The notes: generated by a model not told the origin, from the sequence alone. Counted from the stretch's first letter, positions 36,664 to 50,135 are shown. The stretch: 64,000 bases of DNA from Rhizophagus irregularis (GCF_026210795.1 NC_089443.1:1054001-1118000), one strand, 5' to 3'. Numbers and translations are program-made.

Positions 36664-36929
36664 TAGGGATGGCAACGGTTATAATCATAACCGTTTAACT
36701 GACCGTTTAACCACATTTAACTGACCATTTGACCGACCATTTAAACATTTGACCGACCATTTTTAACCGTTTAACCGACCATTTGACTAATTATTTAAGT
36801 AAAATGGTATAACCGACCGTTTAACTGACCGTTTAACCGATTTTTTAACCGACCATAACCGACTGTTTAAATTTCTATAACTGATTATAACCGACCATAA
36901 CCGACTATAACCGACCGTTGCCATCCCTA
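36664..36929. mobile_element. hAT-type MITE with 8-bp target duplication
   Basis: The left terminus TAGGGATGGCAACGGT and right terminus ACCGTTGCCATCCCTA are perfect 16-bp inverted repeats. GCCATAAT directly flanks both ends (36656-36663 and 36930-36937), an 8-bp target-site duplication. A TAGGG-type terminus with 8-bp duplication is diagnostic of hAT elements. The 266-bp interior has no transposase and consists of diverged repeats of words such as AACCGACCGTTT and GACCATTT, so it probably depends on a hAT transposase elsewhere. Perfect ends and duplication suggest recent insertion. Confidence 0.88.
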
Positions 36930-36937
36930 GCCATAAT

Positions 36938-39040
36938 TAGACATATATATACAGTATATTATTATGTAACATTTAATAGCACCAATCATATTATTGTTAT
37001 GTATTATAATACAGTTAAGCATCACAAAATTTTTTAAATAAGGATATTATAGACTACATTATCTTATGTTATTTAAACCTGGTTTATTTCATTCATTTCA
37101 TTTTAAAAATTTAAAATTCTTCTTTGTTACAATGTCTAAATAAAATTATGAAAACAATATAATTATTAAATAAATCAGCTTTGATAAAGATGGAAACATT
37201 TATTTTTATGTCAATAAAACTTATAATACTTTAATTTTTTTTGTCTCTCAATAAGTTAAAAAATATTTTATACAAGAATAGAATTAAAATTTTAATTCTA
37301 ACTTACCTAACAGACATAATTACTACCTTACAACAAAAATTTATCTTATACATATTATACTTTTTAACAATCAAATACAATTTGCTATGGAATACAAAAG
37401 TTACCTGACAGTATAAAATAAAACCAAATATTATAATTCCAAAAAATAAAATACTAGTTTATGTGGATTTTGGCTATATATTTAACACAAAGTCAAATTA
37501 TACCAAAAAAGCGATGACACGTCAGAGCTAAGGATTAGGTTAGCATCACGTAGCATTTATAAAAATGAAAACTCCCTCAAAAACGCCGTCCTTTTTGGAT
37601 TTCACCACATAGAAAGTTACAGTGTTCCGCACAACCATTTTTTTTACATGTAATGGAAATCTCTGCATACGATTAACAATATCTTCAACAGCAGTTCTTC
37701 CAAGTTTAATATTGCAATTATCAAAATATGAAATTGAGGATAATGATCAAGGAAAATTTGACAATAAAATAGTGAACAACCTGGTAAAAAAACCTAACCT
37801 ATTGTGACAATGCATCATTCTACATTTGGAAAGAAATTTTTTTTTTTTTGGAAAAAAAATAATCATGCAATAACCAGAATCTCAAAACACAATGCTAACA
37901 CTTGCCATCTTGAATCATTACAAATTGCATCATGATTATCTTTGCTTTCATCAAGAAATGAAACTTGTAAGGCAACCAACAATCTGGTAAAATAAACTTT
38001 CAGAATTTTTTAGTTAGTACTGATAACTTTCAATAATACTGTGACAAAACAGAATTGAAGTTTGCTATATTCTGTTCTGCAATTCAAAAACTCTATATTC
38101 TATATGACTACCAAATTCATGTTAGACAGTTGGAATTAGCTGTTTGAATGAAAAAAACATGTGGTTAGATAAATATGCATATGGCCAAAATTTAGGCTAA
38201 TACCAATATTTGCCATCCTTTAACTATCACACAGTTACAACTCATATCATGGTTATCTTTAATTTCCATATGAAATAGTCTTTTTACCCTTTTTATCATT
38301 TAGATTAATAGTAATTACTATTTCTCATGCATTGAATTTTTATAAAATTATTTCAAAGGTTGTGGAGACATTTATAATTCACACCATTACATTTAAACAA
38401 TAAATATGATTGCAAATATTACAACTATTATATATACAGTATATTATGCTTTCTGTATCTAATAGAAGTTATTCCCTTTATTTATCAATTTCTTTCATCT
38501 AATTTCATTCATATTTCATATTTTATTTATTTTCCCTTATTTTCAGTTTACTTTTATTTTTTTATGTTTCCTATGTGAGTTTTTTTGTTATTATCATAAT
38601 AAGTAATTGATAACAATTATTGTTTTATTATTTTGCAAAAAGGTACAGCAATTTCTTAGATTGATGATGATGAAAGATTTCAAATATACAAATATTCTAA
38701 TTTTTTAATGCCAATGATCCTGATTTTAACTTCAATTATGACTTTAAATTTAATCTTCCCATTATTCCTATAATAAATACAAATCTAAAGGAATTCGAAA
38801 TTCAAGAGTTGGAACTTTCAAACGAGTTTTGTCTGACAGAACGTAAGTATCCCTTTCCTAAATGATACCAAACGGCTAAGAGAAACTCATGGTTTATTCA
38901 AAAACATCAACAATTTAGAATAATTCAAAATATAACAAAAGGAAAAAATGAACAATACTATTCAAAGAAAAGAATATACAGAATATCTATATCATATGGA
39001 AGATACCCATATAATTCAATTAATTTAATCATTATCAATA
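36938..39040. other. Gene-free stretch with possible retroelement 5' remnants
   Basis: Mostly AT-rich DNA. At about 38690-38845 one frame reads through as a stretch rich in Asp, Asn and Phe (PDFNFNYDFKFNLPIIP) that could be the remains of an element's coding region, since a reverse-transcriptase relic follows at 39041. No gene can be called. Confidence 0.35.
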
Positions 39041-39308
39041 CCAAGGATTGATGATATGTTAGAATTCTTTCGGCAATGCATCTTGGTTCACTACCCTAGA
39101 ACTAGCTAGTGGATATTGGCAAGTAGCCACAGATTTGAAGAGTACATTGAAAAATATTGATCGCAAAAATCGAAAGTTCATCAGATCTGAATTGGGAAGC
39201 ATTTGGACACAGCTGATATTGAAAAAACTGCTTTTATTATGCCATTTGGACTCTATGAATTCTTGGTTATGCCATTTGGATTAGCTTATGAATTTATATT
39301 ATTGATAA
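39041..39308 (+). pseudogene. Ty3/gypsy reverse-transcriptase relic
   Basis: IPRIDDMLEFF is followed, after a frameshift, by FTTLELASGYWQV, then EKTAFIMPFGLYEFLVMPFGL. These are the conserved blocks of Ty3/gypsy reverse transcriptases around the LDLxSGYxQ and FxxMPFGL motifs. The catalytic YxDD block is not seen, the frame is broken, and no LTRs or integrase are recognisable nearby. It is a dead fragment. Confidence 0.85.
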
Positions 39309-39774
39309 AGATAAATGTTCATTTTTTATATATTTTAATTTTTTTTTTAAAAAAAAAAATTGAAATCCAAATTTAGGAAAAAAACTCCAATACATTAGCA
39401 AGTAAATATGTGTATCCATCTGATAAAGAATATATTCCTGTAATGGAATCTACCATACATTTTCTTGGAAACCCCTTGGACTATGCACAACTATTAGAAA
39501 CTATTAGGTTATACTTTACAAATACAAGTAAACTATAATATTTATCAAAAGACCAGACCAATTCAACTCATATGGTGAAATTAACTTATCCACCAAATAG
39601 ATGATTTAAAAATGCCATAATGTAGAATAAGAAATTTACAGCAGGAATATTTTAATTTTCTTATGAAGAACAACTTATATATATTGGAATTCCAATTTAT
39701 GACTGCTAAAATAGATACGAATAAATACTAGTATGTAGGTTTCATAGCTCATTCCTAAATCTGTTTGTTATAAG

Positions 39775-40196
39775 AATAAGGTGCACATGTTACGTAGTAC
39801 TTAAGCAACTCATTGTTAGATGGCATATGTAATGGTTCTATTGGTGCAGTAACTCAACATGCTTCAAGAACGCAATTCCTATTCTCCCCACCCTTTTCAA
39901 AAACTTTCACTTTGTGCAATAATTTCGAATTTTTTTGTCAAATTGAAAGTATATATCGCAATCCTATATTTACACATGGCCAATTATATGTAGCTTTATC
40001 AAGAGTTCAATCAAAAGATAATATTATTATAATTTTGATAAATAATATTTGTAATGATTGGGATAACTTAGTGCAAAGCGTATGGTACAAACGCTTCCTA
40101 AAAGAGATTGCACATTTGGGAACTAATGTGAAAGAGAAGGTAGAAAAAAAATACAGTTTAAGTAGCATTAGATACTTCAGGACTCATTTTCATTAA
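39775..40196 (+). pseudogene. PIF1-like (possibly Helitron) helicase C-terminal relic
   Basis: The frame reads LLDGICNGSIGAV, then a degraded middle, then FTHGQLYVALSRVQSKDNI. These match the L.G.CNGTRG and F.HGQLYVALSRVTS blocks at the C-terminus of PIF1-like helicases, including those in Helitrons. The intervening TINKSQGQT-type block is scrambled and the N-terminal helicase motifs are absent. The only start is a non-ATG codon in the middle of the conserved region, so this is a fragment. Confidence 0.78.
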
Positions 40197-42863
40197 CTGT
40201 ACATAAAATTAAAACAATAACTTTTAACAAAAATTCACCAGCTGAAGAAGTTGAATAGATATATGGCGTGTATCTTCTTCTCACTGGATCTTAGTCAATT
40301 TAATGCACCTGGTTAGTCATATAGCCAAATGGAATATTACTCAAGTAACTACTAATATAAATAGCCAATAGGTGTTCATAGACCTCAACCTCCGTCTTCT
40401 TCAAGTTCTAGTAATATATAAAATTATTTGATACCTTTAATTTATTGCATGCAGTTAGCTTACTAATAATTACCCACTTTTTAAAGAAAATAATAATTTT
40501 GTAAAAAACTGGGACATTGGGTTAAAGAATATTCCCAAAATTTTCTCTTGTTCTTTTATTGGTTCCAACACAAATTTTGCTTTAGATAAATATTTACTTT
40601 TTTTCATTTAAATTTTATACAAAGGTTAAAACCAGCCAGAAAAATCTTAACCAATTATGTGATGAAGTTAAAAATTACGCATTTAGAAATTAATTCATTT
40701 CATAAATTGAATATTTATTAATCTATTGCAATCCTGTTCTTAAATTTAATTGCTATACCGACCACCATGTCTGTTAACAATTAGCTAGTTTTTTAATTTT
40801 CTATATTAAATAAAAAAGATATATTAATTTATACTTTCTTAATTAATATACTACCGACTGTAATTACATTTCGTAAATATAAATAATAAGAAATATCTAA
40901 AATAAACCTGTTTATAAATATTATTTACATTATTGACGAGTTCAGCAAAAATTAGATCGGAAAAAACGATCGGTTGTCACGTGATCTCTATATAAATTAT
41001 CCGGCTAATTAAGATGAGAGTATTTTTAGTTTATGTGAAATAAAATACCGGATTTGCTTGATGTAAAGCATATAATAATGAGCATTTCTAAACAAAATTT
41101 TATCAATTGGACTAATGGTAATAAAGATGTTGATTCAAGAAATTCAACTATCGTAAAAAAAATATATATTAGAGTGGATATGATAAATTGGATAATATGT
41201 AAGTGTTTGAGTATTGATGATTACGTTATTGCATTGATTATTTTGGCTTGATCCTAAGCTAATTATGATATTGTGATACATTTGGATTATAAAAAATAAA
41301 GTGAAATACAAATATAAATAATGCTGCGTAGACTGTGTATTGCGTACCATACACGTATTCACATAATTAAATTATTAAAAAATTTTTATAATGTGAACTG
41401 ATAAATACAATAAATAATCTCGAAACTTCCGAGACCATCATAGTAGAGAAGGTATATATTTCTATTTGATTTTAGCCCAATATAGCAAGGTAAGGGGCGT
41501 AAGGCTGAATTTACCGTCAATTTCTGAACAAATAGAGCGTGAGTCATTCGGTCAATGATTACACACCATTACTAATAAACCACTTTACAGTCACACAATT
41601 TTATTAGGTGATGGATGCCAAGTTTTTTGTCACGGAGATGGGAGTGAAACAGATAAAAGGTGTAAGCACATTATAATGTAATATTTACTTCGTAATTTAC
41701 TAACACGAGATTGTATATTGGAATATACTAGAAATTTTAATTTTCTATTTCAAAGAAATTGATTATTATGTAATTTTACAATATACTTTTACACATCATT
41801 AATAATTAAAGCTGAAGCAAAATAAAAATCATTGATGAATCGAAACTGTTCTAATATTTAAATACTTGTAGATCATTTTTACAAAATTTTATTTTGAGAT
41901 GGTAATAAATGATATTAGATAAATTCCTATGAGGTTTAACCACACAAAGTTTCTTAATGTTTGAATTCAGATCTATGATGCCTAAAAATAAATAATGACA
42001 AAATTAATTAATTTATATTCTTACTGTATGTCTATTACTGTGTAGCTAGAAGATCAAATGAAAGTGAGGCACATGATCTTGATGTCTGCATAATTTCGGT
42101 AGTAATCACTGGTATAAATACAATTTTTTAATTATAGCGTTGGAGCAAAAAATAAATTTACAAATTAAAAGAAAATAATCAGGCGCAAGTTACAAGTCTC
42201 CATTTAGCTGATGAAATAATTCAACGATTAAAATAGATATTCACTTTTCGTGATTCAAATTATCTCATATGGAAACAAATCAAAGTACGTTCAATAATGT
42301 TGAATCAAAGTATTGGTTAAATCACATTTATTCGTTACAATTTATCGATACAATAAAACAATTCATAAATCATTGATAATTTTAATGGATATAATAAAAT
42401 GATAATTTTATTAGATGGTAATTTTAATAGTTAATAATTATTTTTAAAGACAAATGATTTTTAATTTTTAATAGATTAATAATTTTAATAGTTAATAATT
42501 ATTTTTAAAGACAAATTGATAACTACTTTAAATAGATGATAATTTTAATAGTCTATAATATAATATTTTGTCCATAATATACTGGTTATTTGTTTAACAA
42601 ATTTTTTATTACGTTAATAATTGTGTATTAAGAATTATTATTATTTGAATTTTATTTAAATATTTAATATACAATATATTTAACTACATAATAAAATAAT
42701 ATAAATTTAATAGATTTTAACTCTTTAAAATATAAAATAAACTAAAGAATCGATAAATTTAATAATTATTAATTGTTTAAAATAATAAATTTAAATTTAA
42801 GATTTTTAAATATAAATTGAAATTATATAAAATATATATATCCCCACATATAGAAAATTATTT
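40197..42863. other. Gene-free AT-rich stretch
   Basis: I see no supported gene. Two direct near-copies of a segment reading GATTAATAATTTTAATAGTTAATAATTATTTTTAAAGACAAA lie at about 42410-42520. A small AGATCG/CGATC inverted repeat lies near 40950. Short open frames here start with non-ATG codons and resemble nothing I know. Confidence 0.45.
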
Positions 42864-42927
42864 CGCCCCCGCCCAAAGTCCGGACTCACTTTTCATTAAG
42901 TGAGTCCGGAATTCTGTAGGCGGGGGC
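42864..42927. repeat. GC-rich hairpin
   Basis: An inner stem AGTCCGGACTCACTT pairs with AAGTGAGTCCGGA around a 5-7 nt loop. An outer stem GCCCCCGCC pairs with GGCGGGGGC. The block and the following 50 bp (ATTGGCCGGCCGG) are far richer in G+C than anything around them. It may be a transposon end, a structured RNA or a terminator-like signal. I cannot tell which. Confidence 0.7.
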
Positions 42928-43026
42928 TCTCAACTCTTCTTTTCCGACCGGCCATAACGCGCAATTGGCCGGCCGGATATGAATGCAAATTGTTTGCCCA
43001 ATAAATTAAATCATTTTATATTTTTA

Positions 43027-43073
43027 TCCCTTTGATGATTTTTTATATTTATAAAATTTTATCATCAAAGGGA
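43027..43073. repeat. Short inverted repeat TCCCTTTGATGAT
   Basis: TCCCTTTGATGAT (43027-43039) and ATCATCAAAGGGA (43061-43073) are perfect 13-bp arms around a 21-nt AT-only loop. It lies about 100 bp from the GC-rich hairpin and may belong to the same element. Confidence 0.7.
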
Positions 43074-43603
43074 AAGATTTTAGTTTTTTTATTTTATTTA
43101 GGGGAAACATTTTGGTGACTTTAAATGTTGTTTTTAAATAATTGTATTTTATGTACTTTGAAAGTTTGAAAGTAATTTATTAAATAAATATGATAACATT
43201 TTTTAAAGAAGGTTTTTTTTTAGTTATATTTCGAGACTTATTTATAATCATTTGGAAGAGACATAATCTCGGGTTTAAATAAGCTCAACAAATTTAAGAA
43301 TACAACAATTTATTATATGAGATTTGTTTATATTATTCGGTATAAATTTTCTGAAACTGAATATTACACATTGTTTACCAAAGAAAATACTGTATATGGA
43401 TGATGAATTGATGATTCATCTTTTCATATGAAAATATGATTGAAGTGATAATACCATTTACAGTATATTATAGTGAATGTAACTAAATTTGCAATAATAT
43501 GAATTTTATAAAAAAGGAGTTTAATAACAAAATTAATAACAATTATTGCGCTTTTCAAAATTGTGCTACCCCCCTATAGATCATCTGATGAAAAAATTAT
43601 TAG

Positions 43604-43651
43604 ATTACGGGACGATTACCGGACAATGTTGTCCTGTAATCGTCCTGTAAT
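43604..43651. repeat. Near-perfect 23-bp-arm hairpin
   Basis: ATTACGGGACGATTACCGGACAA is followed after two bases by TTGTCCTGTAATCGTCCTGTAAT, its reverse complement with two mismatches. Each arm also contains an internal direct repeat of GATTAC and GGAC-type words. No gene is adjacent. Confidence 0.8.
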
Positions 43652-46600
43652 TATAAACACTCAGAATCATAACGTACACAGAATTTTGAAAACTGCGATG
43701 AATAATATATTAAAAACCTTTTCTTCATACATTCTTTTCCTTCGGATAATTTTTGATGTGAAAATAACTTATCTATTTATCGAGATTAATAAATAACTTT
43801 ATTAAAGATAAGATGGAACAAATTATATCAGAAATATTTCTTCCGGTTTTTTGCAAGTTACACAATCTTTTATGGATTCATTTATAATTTTGACTAGTCT
43901 AAATATAATAAACCGGTTATCATAATGATTAAACAAATATACAGGTTATATCGTCTAATTTATGCGAATATAATATTAACAATTAAAATAGAAAGTTTCT
44001 CAAGTAAGGAATCATCCGAAGGATTCCGATTATTCCGATTGTAATTTTTTACCAATAAAAGATGAGATGATCATCCATACTATAATGAATTTGATTGGTC
44101 CTTAAATTGAGAAAAGAAGTTTGTTTAATTTCTAACAGAAATGTAAAGAATCTTACTTTATTTGATATTCCGATTACAAATTAAATTTATGAAGTGTTGA
44201 AAGCAGCTTTTTTAATTTATTTATAACACGAACGTAAAGACGAATAGGATGAACGGATGGATGATCAACCATTTATATCAATAGTAGTATTTTATCGTTA
44301 ATAGTGATCCTTAAATTTTACAAGCGTCCATTTCACAATTATTGGGGGTGGTTTCAAAATTCATAGCTAATAAACTGAATGTGATAAGCACGATAATGCA
44401 TGAAAAATTGAAAAATGATATTTGTATACACGATCATCCATAGTAATAAAGATATGATTGGACAAAAAATAATTGATTCCTAGTTTGAAATAAAATGAAT
44501 TGCGTAATAAAAGAAATTTGGCTAATTTAGATGCTTTCTTCCTATGAACCATATTTGAATTATCTATTGATAAGGATGTATCACTTAAGAAAAAAAAATA
44601 TAATTGTAACTTTAAACTGAACCAATTGTATCAAAAAACCTTGTTTTTGTGCATCATATACTGTATTGCAGCTGAAAAAAAGTATTATTACGGTATATTC
44701 TAAACAAACAATACATAGGTTTAGCCAGGTTTTTTCCTTTTAAAAAATAAATTTATTTGTGACACAGCAAATAATTATTTTTCTTTCTTTTTTTTCCAAA
44801 ATTTTATTTCGATGATTTTACGGTATTTCCCAATCTCTCAATTCTAGTCTTCTTATAAAATAGATTTTGAGTCCCTTTTATCACACCATCTAATGGCACA
44901 GTGCCGCTATTCCTGAATATTGTTACGAGTTTCTTTATTGAATCCTTTTTCTTTATTGGAACGGTTTTATTTTACACAAGCGACTGAGTATTGGTAAAAC
45001 ATGACAAAAATTATCAGATGAAAAAAAAATATCATTTAAGCGAAAATTATTTTGTAAAGCTCAATAAATTATCGAAATTACGAAATCTTAATTAAAAATC
45101 CTGATAAAAAATTAAGAGTCAAGAGGATTATTGGACTACTCCGCATAACACCTGTCAACATCTCTAATTTGATCAAGTTTGGTAAATATAAATATTTTTT
45201 TTTTTTATTATACAAAAAGTTTTATTTATTCCACTTAAATTATTTAAAAAGCCAAAAAGCTATGTAAATTTTTGTTATAACTAATTTACTAATATAAATA
45301 TTGCGAACAATATGTCCCAATTACGGCTATGATAGATTTGACAGTATAGTAGGTGGGTAGAAATATTATCTATATCCATGTTCATGTTATAAGTTTTACT
45401 TCTTTTAGATTTTTGAGTGAATGTTTGAAACGATATTTTTCTTTTTCTAGTCGTTATATCATGTTCGTCGGTGTTCTCAGGCCATCCGATGAGTATCCGA
45501 ATATAAGTTTCGGGTATCAGACATATCGATTTACTTAGGTAAATGCATATTTATTATTGCGGATTTACGGAGTTACAAAGCATTTAACGAGAAAAAAGAG
45601 TGTCCGCGATCTTACCCGCAACATCATATGTACAGTACTTGACGCAATAGCTTTATTTACACGAAACAATTGAACGAATTGAAACGAAAGAATATTTATT
45701 ACTAGGTGAGTAAGTAGATTAATAATTTTTTAATTATATTTTAAATTAATTCAAAATTTTCGAAATTGTATTTAACAAATTAACTAGGCAACTTTTTGAT
45801 TCTTGATTGCCGGATATCACTAAAGCGAGACCATTTCCAAAGCAATAGTGAGTAAACTATTTTGAAATGCTACCGAATGTAATTATCCCCACAAAAAATT
45901 TTATCCAAATTTTCGTGGTGGTTGATTGAGAATTCTCTCCAACCATACTAATGATGTTTTTTTTAACTGCTAGATTTTCCCTCTGCAATGTCAACTAAGA
46001 ATCATAATAATAAGTTATGGATCGATGGATACGATGCTCCATACTGCCCTTATTAGCGTCGGTACCCTAGATCTTGCACAATAAGGGATGCTGTCATGGT
46101 CCTTTTGGATATCAAACATGTACTGTACAGACATAAGCTAACCCTCATCCAGGATAATGGAGGGTGTATAAGCTATAGGCTGTTATGCAGTATTGTAGTT
46201 CACCCTACCAACCTTTATGTGAAAAGGTCATTGCACGGTCAAGAAGAGTTAAAGTATATTATGTTTTATGTAAATTATTTGGTATCACACAAAGTTAACA
46301 CACAAAGTTTTAGCAACAAAGCCAATTTCTTCATCTTCAACTTTACAATGTATGTACAAACCACATTCGTTATAATAAGAATTTGATAATTTTTATTACA
46401 ACTAGATAAAGAAGCTATGACAGAGTGAACGAAATTCTTTAATAAATTTTAATGAATCATCATTTGATTTCATTTTGATTGTAATTTTCTTTTAACATGA
46501 TTTTTAAAAAATTAAGAAAGTATTATTTTTTTTTAATAGGTTATTAAGTTCATCTAATGAAGTAACATTCTTTAATTTATTATTATAGTGAGATCGATCA

Positions 46601-48469
46601 TCATTTTCTTAAATTTTTAAAAATATACATAATTGAATTCATTCGGATAATTAATTCGGAAATTCATTCTTTTAAAAAAAAAAGCTATGAAAGGTAAAAG
46701 AATTAGCAGATAACCAAATGGCGTGATGACGCAGAAATTAATCAACTATCAATATTATCAAAAACATACCACTACACCAGTTTCACCTCGAACAGTTTAA
46801 ATTACATATAATATTAACCTGATTCGTTACCTAGTAACTTTATATGAGGGAGTAATTGGTAAACTTATGAAACTTAATGAAAGCAAGCAAAAATACGCCC
46901 AATATTACCCACAACTTCAACAACTATTCCGCAAGGACCGGTTGTCTTGAAACACACAGGATCAGGTGGATCAGATGCTTAATAAACATGCACACAGATT
47001 TTTTGAGAAATAAAATTTCAATGACGTGAATCTATCATTAATTAAATGAGATTTTATATTCTTAGAAAATTTTAAATGACTAAATGACCGTTAAATTTAA
47101 TAAATTCGTCAATCTATAAATATTCCATAGTAAAAAAATAAGGGTTTTATTTTTATCGCACCTGCGATATATCGCACCATATAAAAGTCAAAACCAGCAT
47201 TATAAACCCTTTTAGTATACTAAGTAAAATTTAAAGCAGACAGAAATACGTATACTATAATATGTGTTACAATAGTCAATAGGTACATAAAGGCCAAAAA
47301 TGTAAAAAAATTGAGAATTAGAAAATCTGGCAAGATCGCCAAAAAATCCAAAAAATAATATAAAAACGCGTTCATTGTTAATGAAAAAAAGTTACGAAGT
47401 AAAATAAAGTACATAACTTACTTCATCAATTTCTTCTATTTTTCGTTATGACAAATAAATTGAAGAATGTCATTTCCAATAATATATGTATTAAGAGGAA
47501 AAAATAGCTAAAAAAAGTTTTAAAAAGTTTTTGTACCACAAGATGTACATGCCCGATTTTAATATAAATAAGGGGGCTTTTTTCCCTTTTTTATAAATAA
47601 ATTTTCTTTCTTTTTTTTTATATTTTTTCTATAATTTATTTTTAAAAGTTATGTTAAGATACGTATGTGACATACTGTACGTTTAACCTTACAATAAGTG
47701 TAAACGGGTTAGAGGTCAGAGAGGCTTTTTTCGTGGTATTATTTTTTTTTTGCCGTTGATTTATCTGTTATCACCTGAAGATCATATATTACGTAACTAT
47801 TTTTTTATTTTGTGTACTAAATTTTTTTTCTTTTAAAAAAAGGATTCACTGAATGAACATGCTGTAATATTCTGGAGAATCACGTTAAGTTGACGAAATT
47901 GATTATTTGAGTATCGAGTAATGGTTAGGAATGAGAGGTTCGAAATTTAAAATTTTCTTATTTAATTAATAAAATTGTCTTTACAAAATATCATTTTAAA
48001 AGTTGGGGTTGGTTTGTACACTAGATGAATCCAACGAATTTATAGCAAAGTAAAGGAAGACATTTAAAATTACTGTTATCGGTGATTTTTGTAAACCAAT
48101 TAATATGAAGTCTCAGGTAAAGAGTAGAGTTTATCTTTTATAATTTACTTTATAGAAATTAAATTTTTTTTTTTTGTTTAAGAAAACGAGAATCAAGAAA
48201 CAATAAATAAATATCACGTTTGTGTTACATGATCATATGGTGCAGATATTCCATCAATAGGTAAGTTAACTTTTTGAAAGCGTATATAGTAATTATACAG
48301 GCAATATCTCTTTTTTTTATTTTTTGGAAATTTTTTTTAGCAATCTGAGAGAAAATTATACAAATATTCAAAACATCCTTATTGATTTTTTTTTTCGTTA
48401 AATATTATGGATTTTTTTCTAATAGAATAATTTTATTATATTTTTCTTATTTTTCTAGGATAGATCTAT
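43652..48469. other. Gene desert
   Basis: No supported gene. A less AT-rich patch at 46050-46270 has an open frame of 96 codons starting at a GTG with no recognisable motif. Tandem ATCGCACC words with a GCGATATATCGC palindrome occur near 47160. Poly-T runs are frequent. Confidence 0.45.
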
Positions 48470-48890
48470 TAGAAGAAACAAATTTTATGTCAGTAATGCT
48501 ATACCTGAATCCATTCGTAGCAGAAACTTTGATGAGATTAATTTTCTTTTAATATTGACACTTTTATTTAAAAGAGATTTGATCCTAATATTAATTAATG
48601 GAGAACAGACGGAAAGTTCTAGTCGGAGCTCAACTCCAAACAGTTATCGAAAGATCGAACCAGAAATTATGCGCAGATTAATGAATGATGGTAAGGTCAA
48701 CAACACTGGAATCGATATGAAAGGACTTGAATTGGCGCCAACCGGCCAGTGATTATGATTATTTTTTGCTTAATTACGATGTTGAGGAAGAACATCGGTA
48801 TGGGGAATCTTCAACGACTGGAATAATAAGAGGAGCTTTACGACAAAATGAAAACCGGAATAACGACCATAGTTGATTGAGTATTTAGAT
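48470..48890 (+). other. Coding-like patch, possible exon remnant
   Basis: From a plausible acceptor (TTTTTCTAG ending at 48459) one frame stays open to 48752. It ends in a hydrophilic stretch, ESSSRSSTPNSYRKIEPEI, with much more balanced base composition than its surroundings. After the stop, another frame continues (NYDVEEEHRYGESSTTG) to about 48870, as if a frameshift or an unrecognised intron intervened. GATGGTAAGG at 48690 would be a good donor. I cannot assemble a gene or name a family. Confidence 0.3.
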
Positions 48891-50135
48891 GCCGTAACCC
48901 TTAATTACGCAAATCGGCCGATATGAATCGATAAAGAAAATAATGAAATCAAAAACCCATTTACTGTGATTGTAAAAAAAAATAATTTTATTGTATTTTT
49001 AGGGACAACCACCATTTAAAATTCACACGCGAAGTAAGAATTACTTATATTTTGTGTTTTCAAAAATATTTTAAATTGATTAAATATTTAAATATTTTGT
49101 TTTATGAATTTCCTACAGATTCAACGTATTATCTTGAAGAAATTGTATTAGTATACTCTTTCAAAACGTTTTAATATACAGTATATTCACCATGTAGTTT
49201 ATGTCCATTCTATCTGAACTTTATAATATGTAAATTTAGTTGACTGTTTAACATTTTATTATTTTTTGTTATGTGTAAATATTGAAATACGCTATCATGA
49301 TTTTTATCCAAAAGTTGAGATCATAACGAATTAAATTTCATAGTTATTATTTTGTATCAATAATAATTATAATAATTCCTGTTTAAAATGTTAAAATGTT
49401 CATTATGTTTTATAATAAGTCGAGTCGTAAAAGAATTAACCATTTCCAAGTTATATAAAAGACCGTATAACGAAGAATCTAATTCCGAACATTTTTCTTG
49501 TTGGATGATGCTAACACTTGAAATTTAACAAATAAATATATGGAAAAAATTTAAAAATTTTTGTAGAGAAAAAACCATCAACGTCACGATTTTCGCATTT
49601 CTATTAATATTTTTTTTGTGTTCAAAAAAGGAAAACTGGATTTTGCACATATTGTAAATCTTATCATAAATCTTTTTTAAGTATATCCTTTTAGGCGGAG
49701 ATTTTTTCGTGCTTAATAATGTCCGATATGACTATTGAAGACCCAATTAAAAAAAGTGCTTTTTAACATACTGTACATGCGTAAAAATTTTCCCGTGGTA
49801 TAATATAATATCCAAAGAATCTTTGTAAAAAATTTCGTTCCTTTTATCCTTTGTAATATATAGTAAAAATCTTCATCTTATATAAAACGAAATTAATTAC
49901 CATATATTGTATATATTGAATATATTGAATGAAAGAATTCTTAATAACATAATGAAAATTTAATTTTCTATACGGAAATGTTATTATGTATACTAGAATG
50001 TTCCATCCGTTAGATCATTTTCCTTTTTGAGGATACAGGAATATCATTTTTTCTAGATTAGACGCAGAGAAAAAAAAACACTTATCCATATTAAGAAATA
50101 CATGAATGTAAATATGTAATGCATTGCATTTTTAA
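48891..50135. other. Gene-free upstream region of the third four-helix gene
   Basis: AT-rich, with no coding sequence seen. The word TATATTGAATATATTGAATG near 49912 is a small tandem repeat. The promoter of the gene starting at 50280 should lie at the right-hand end. Confidence 0.4.

Noticed and set aside
36664-36929. CRISPR-like spaced repeats
   Set aside because: The repeat units are diverged and irregularly spaced, and the block is bounded by hAT inverted termini and an 8-bp target duplication in a eukaryotic genome.
46096-46386. 96-codon frame in a less AT-rich patch
   Set aside because: It begins at a GTG, has no recognisable domain and no convincing splice sites. Composition alone is not enough.
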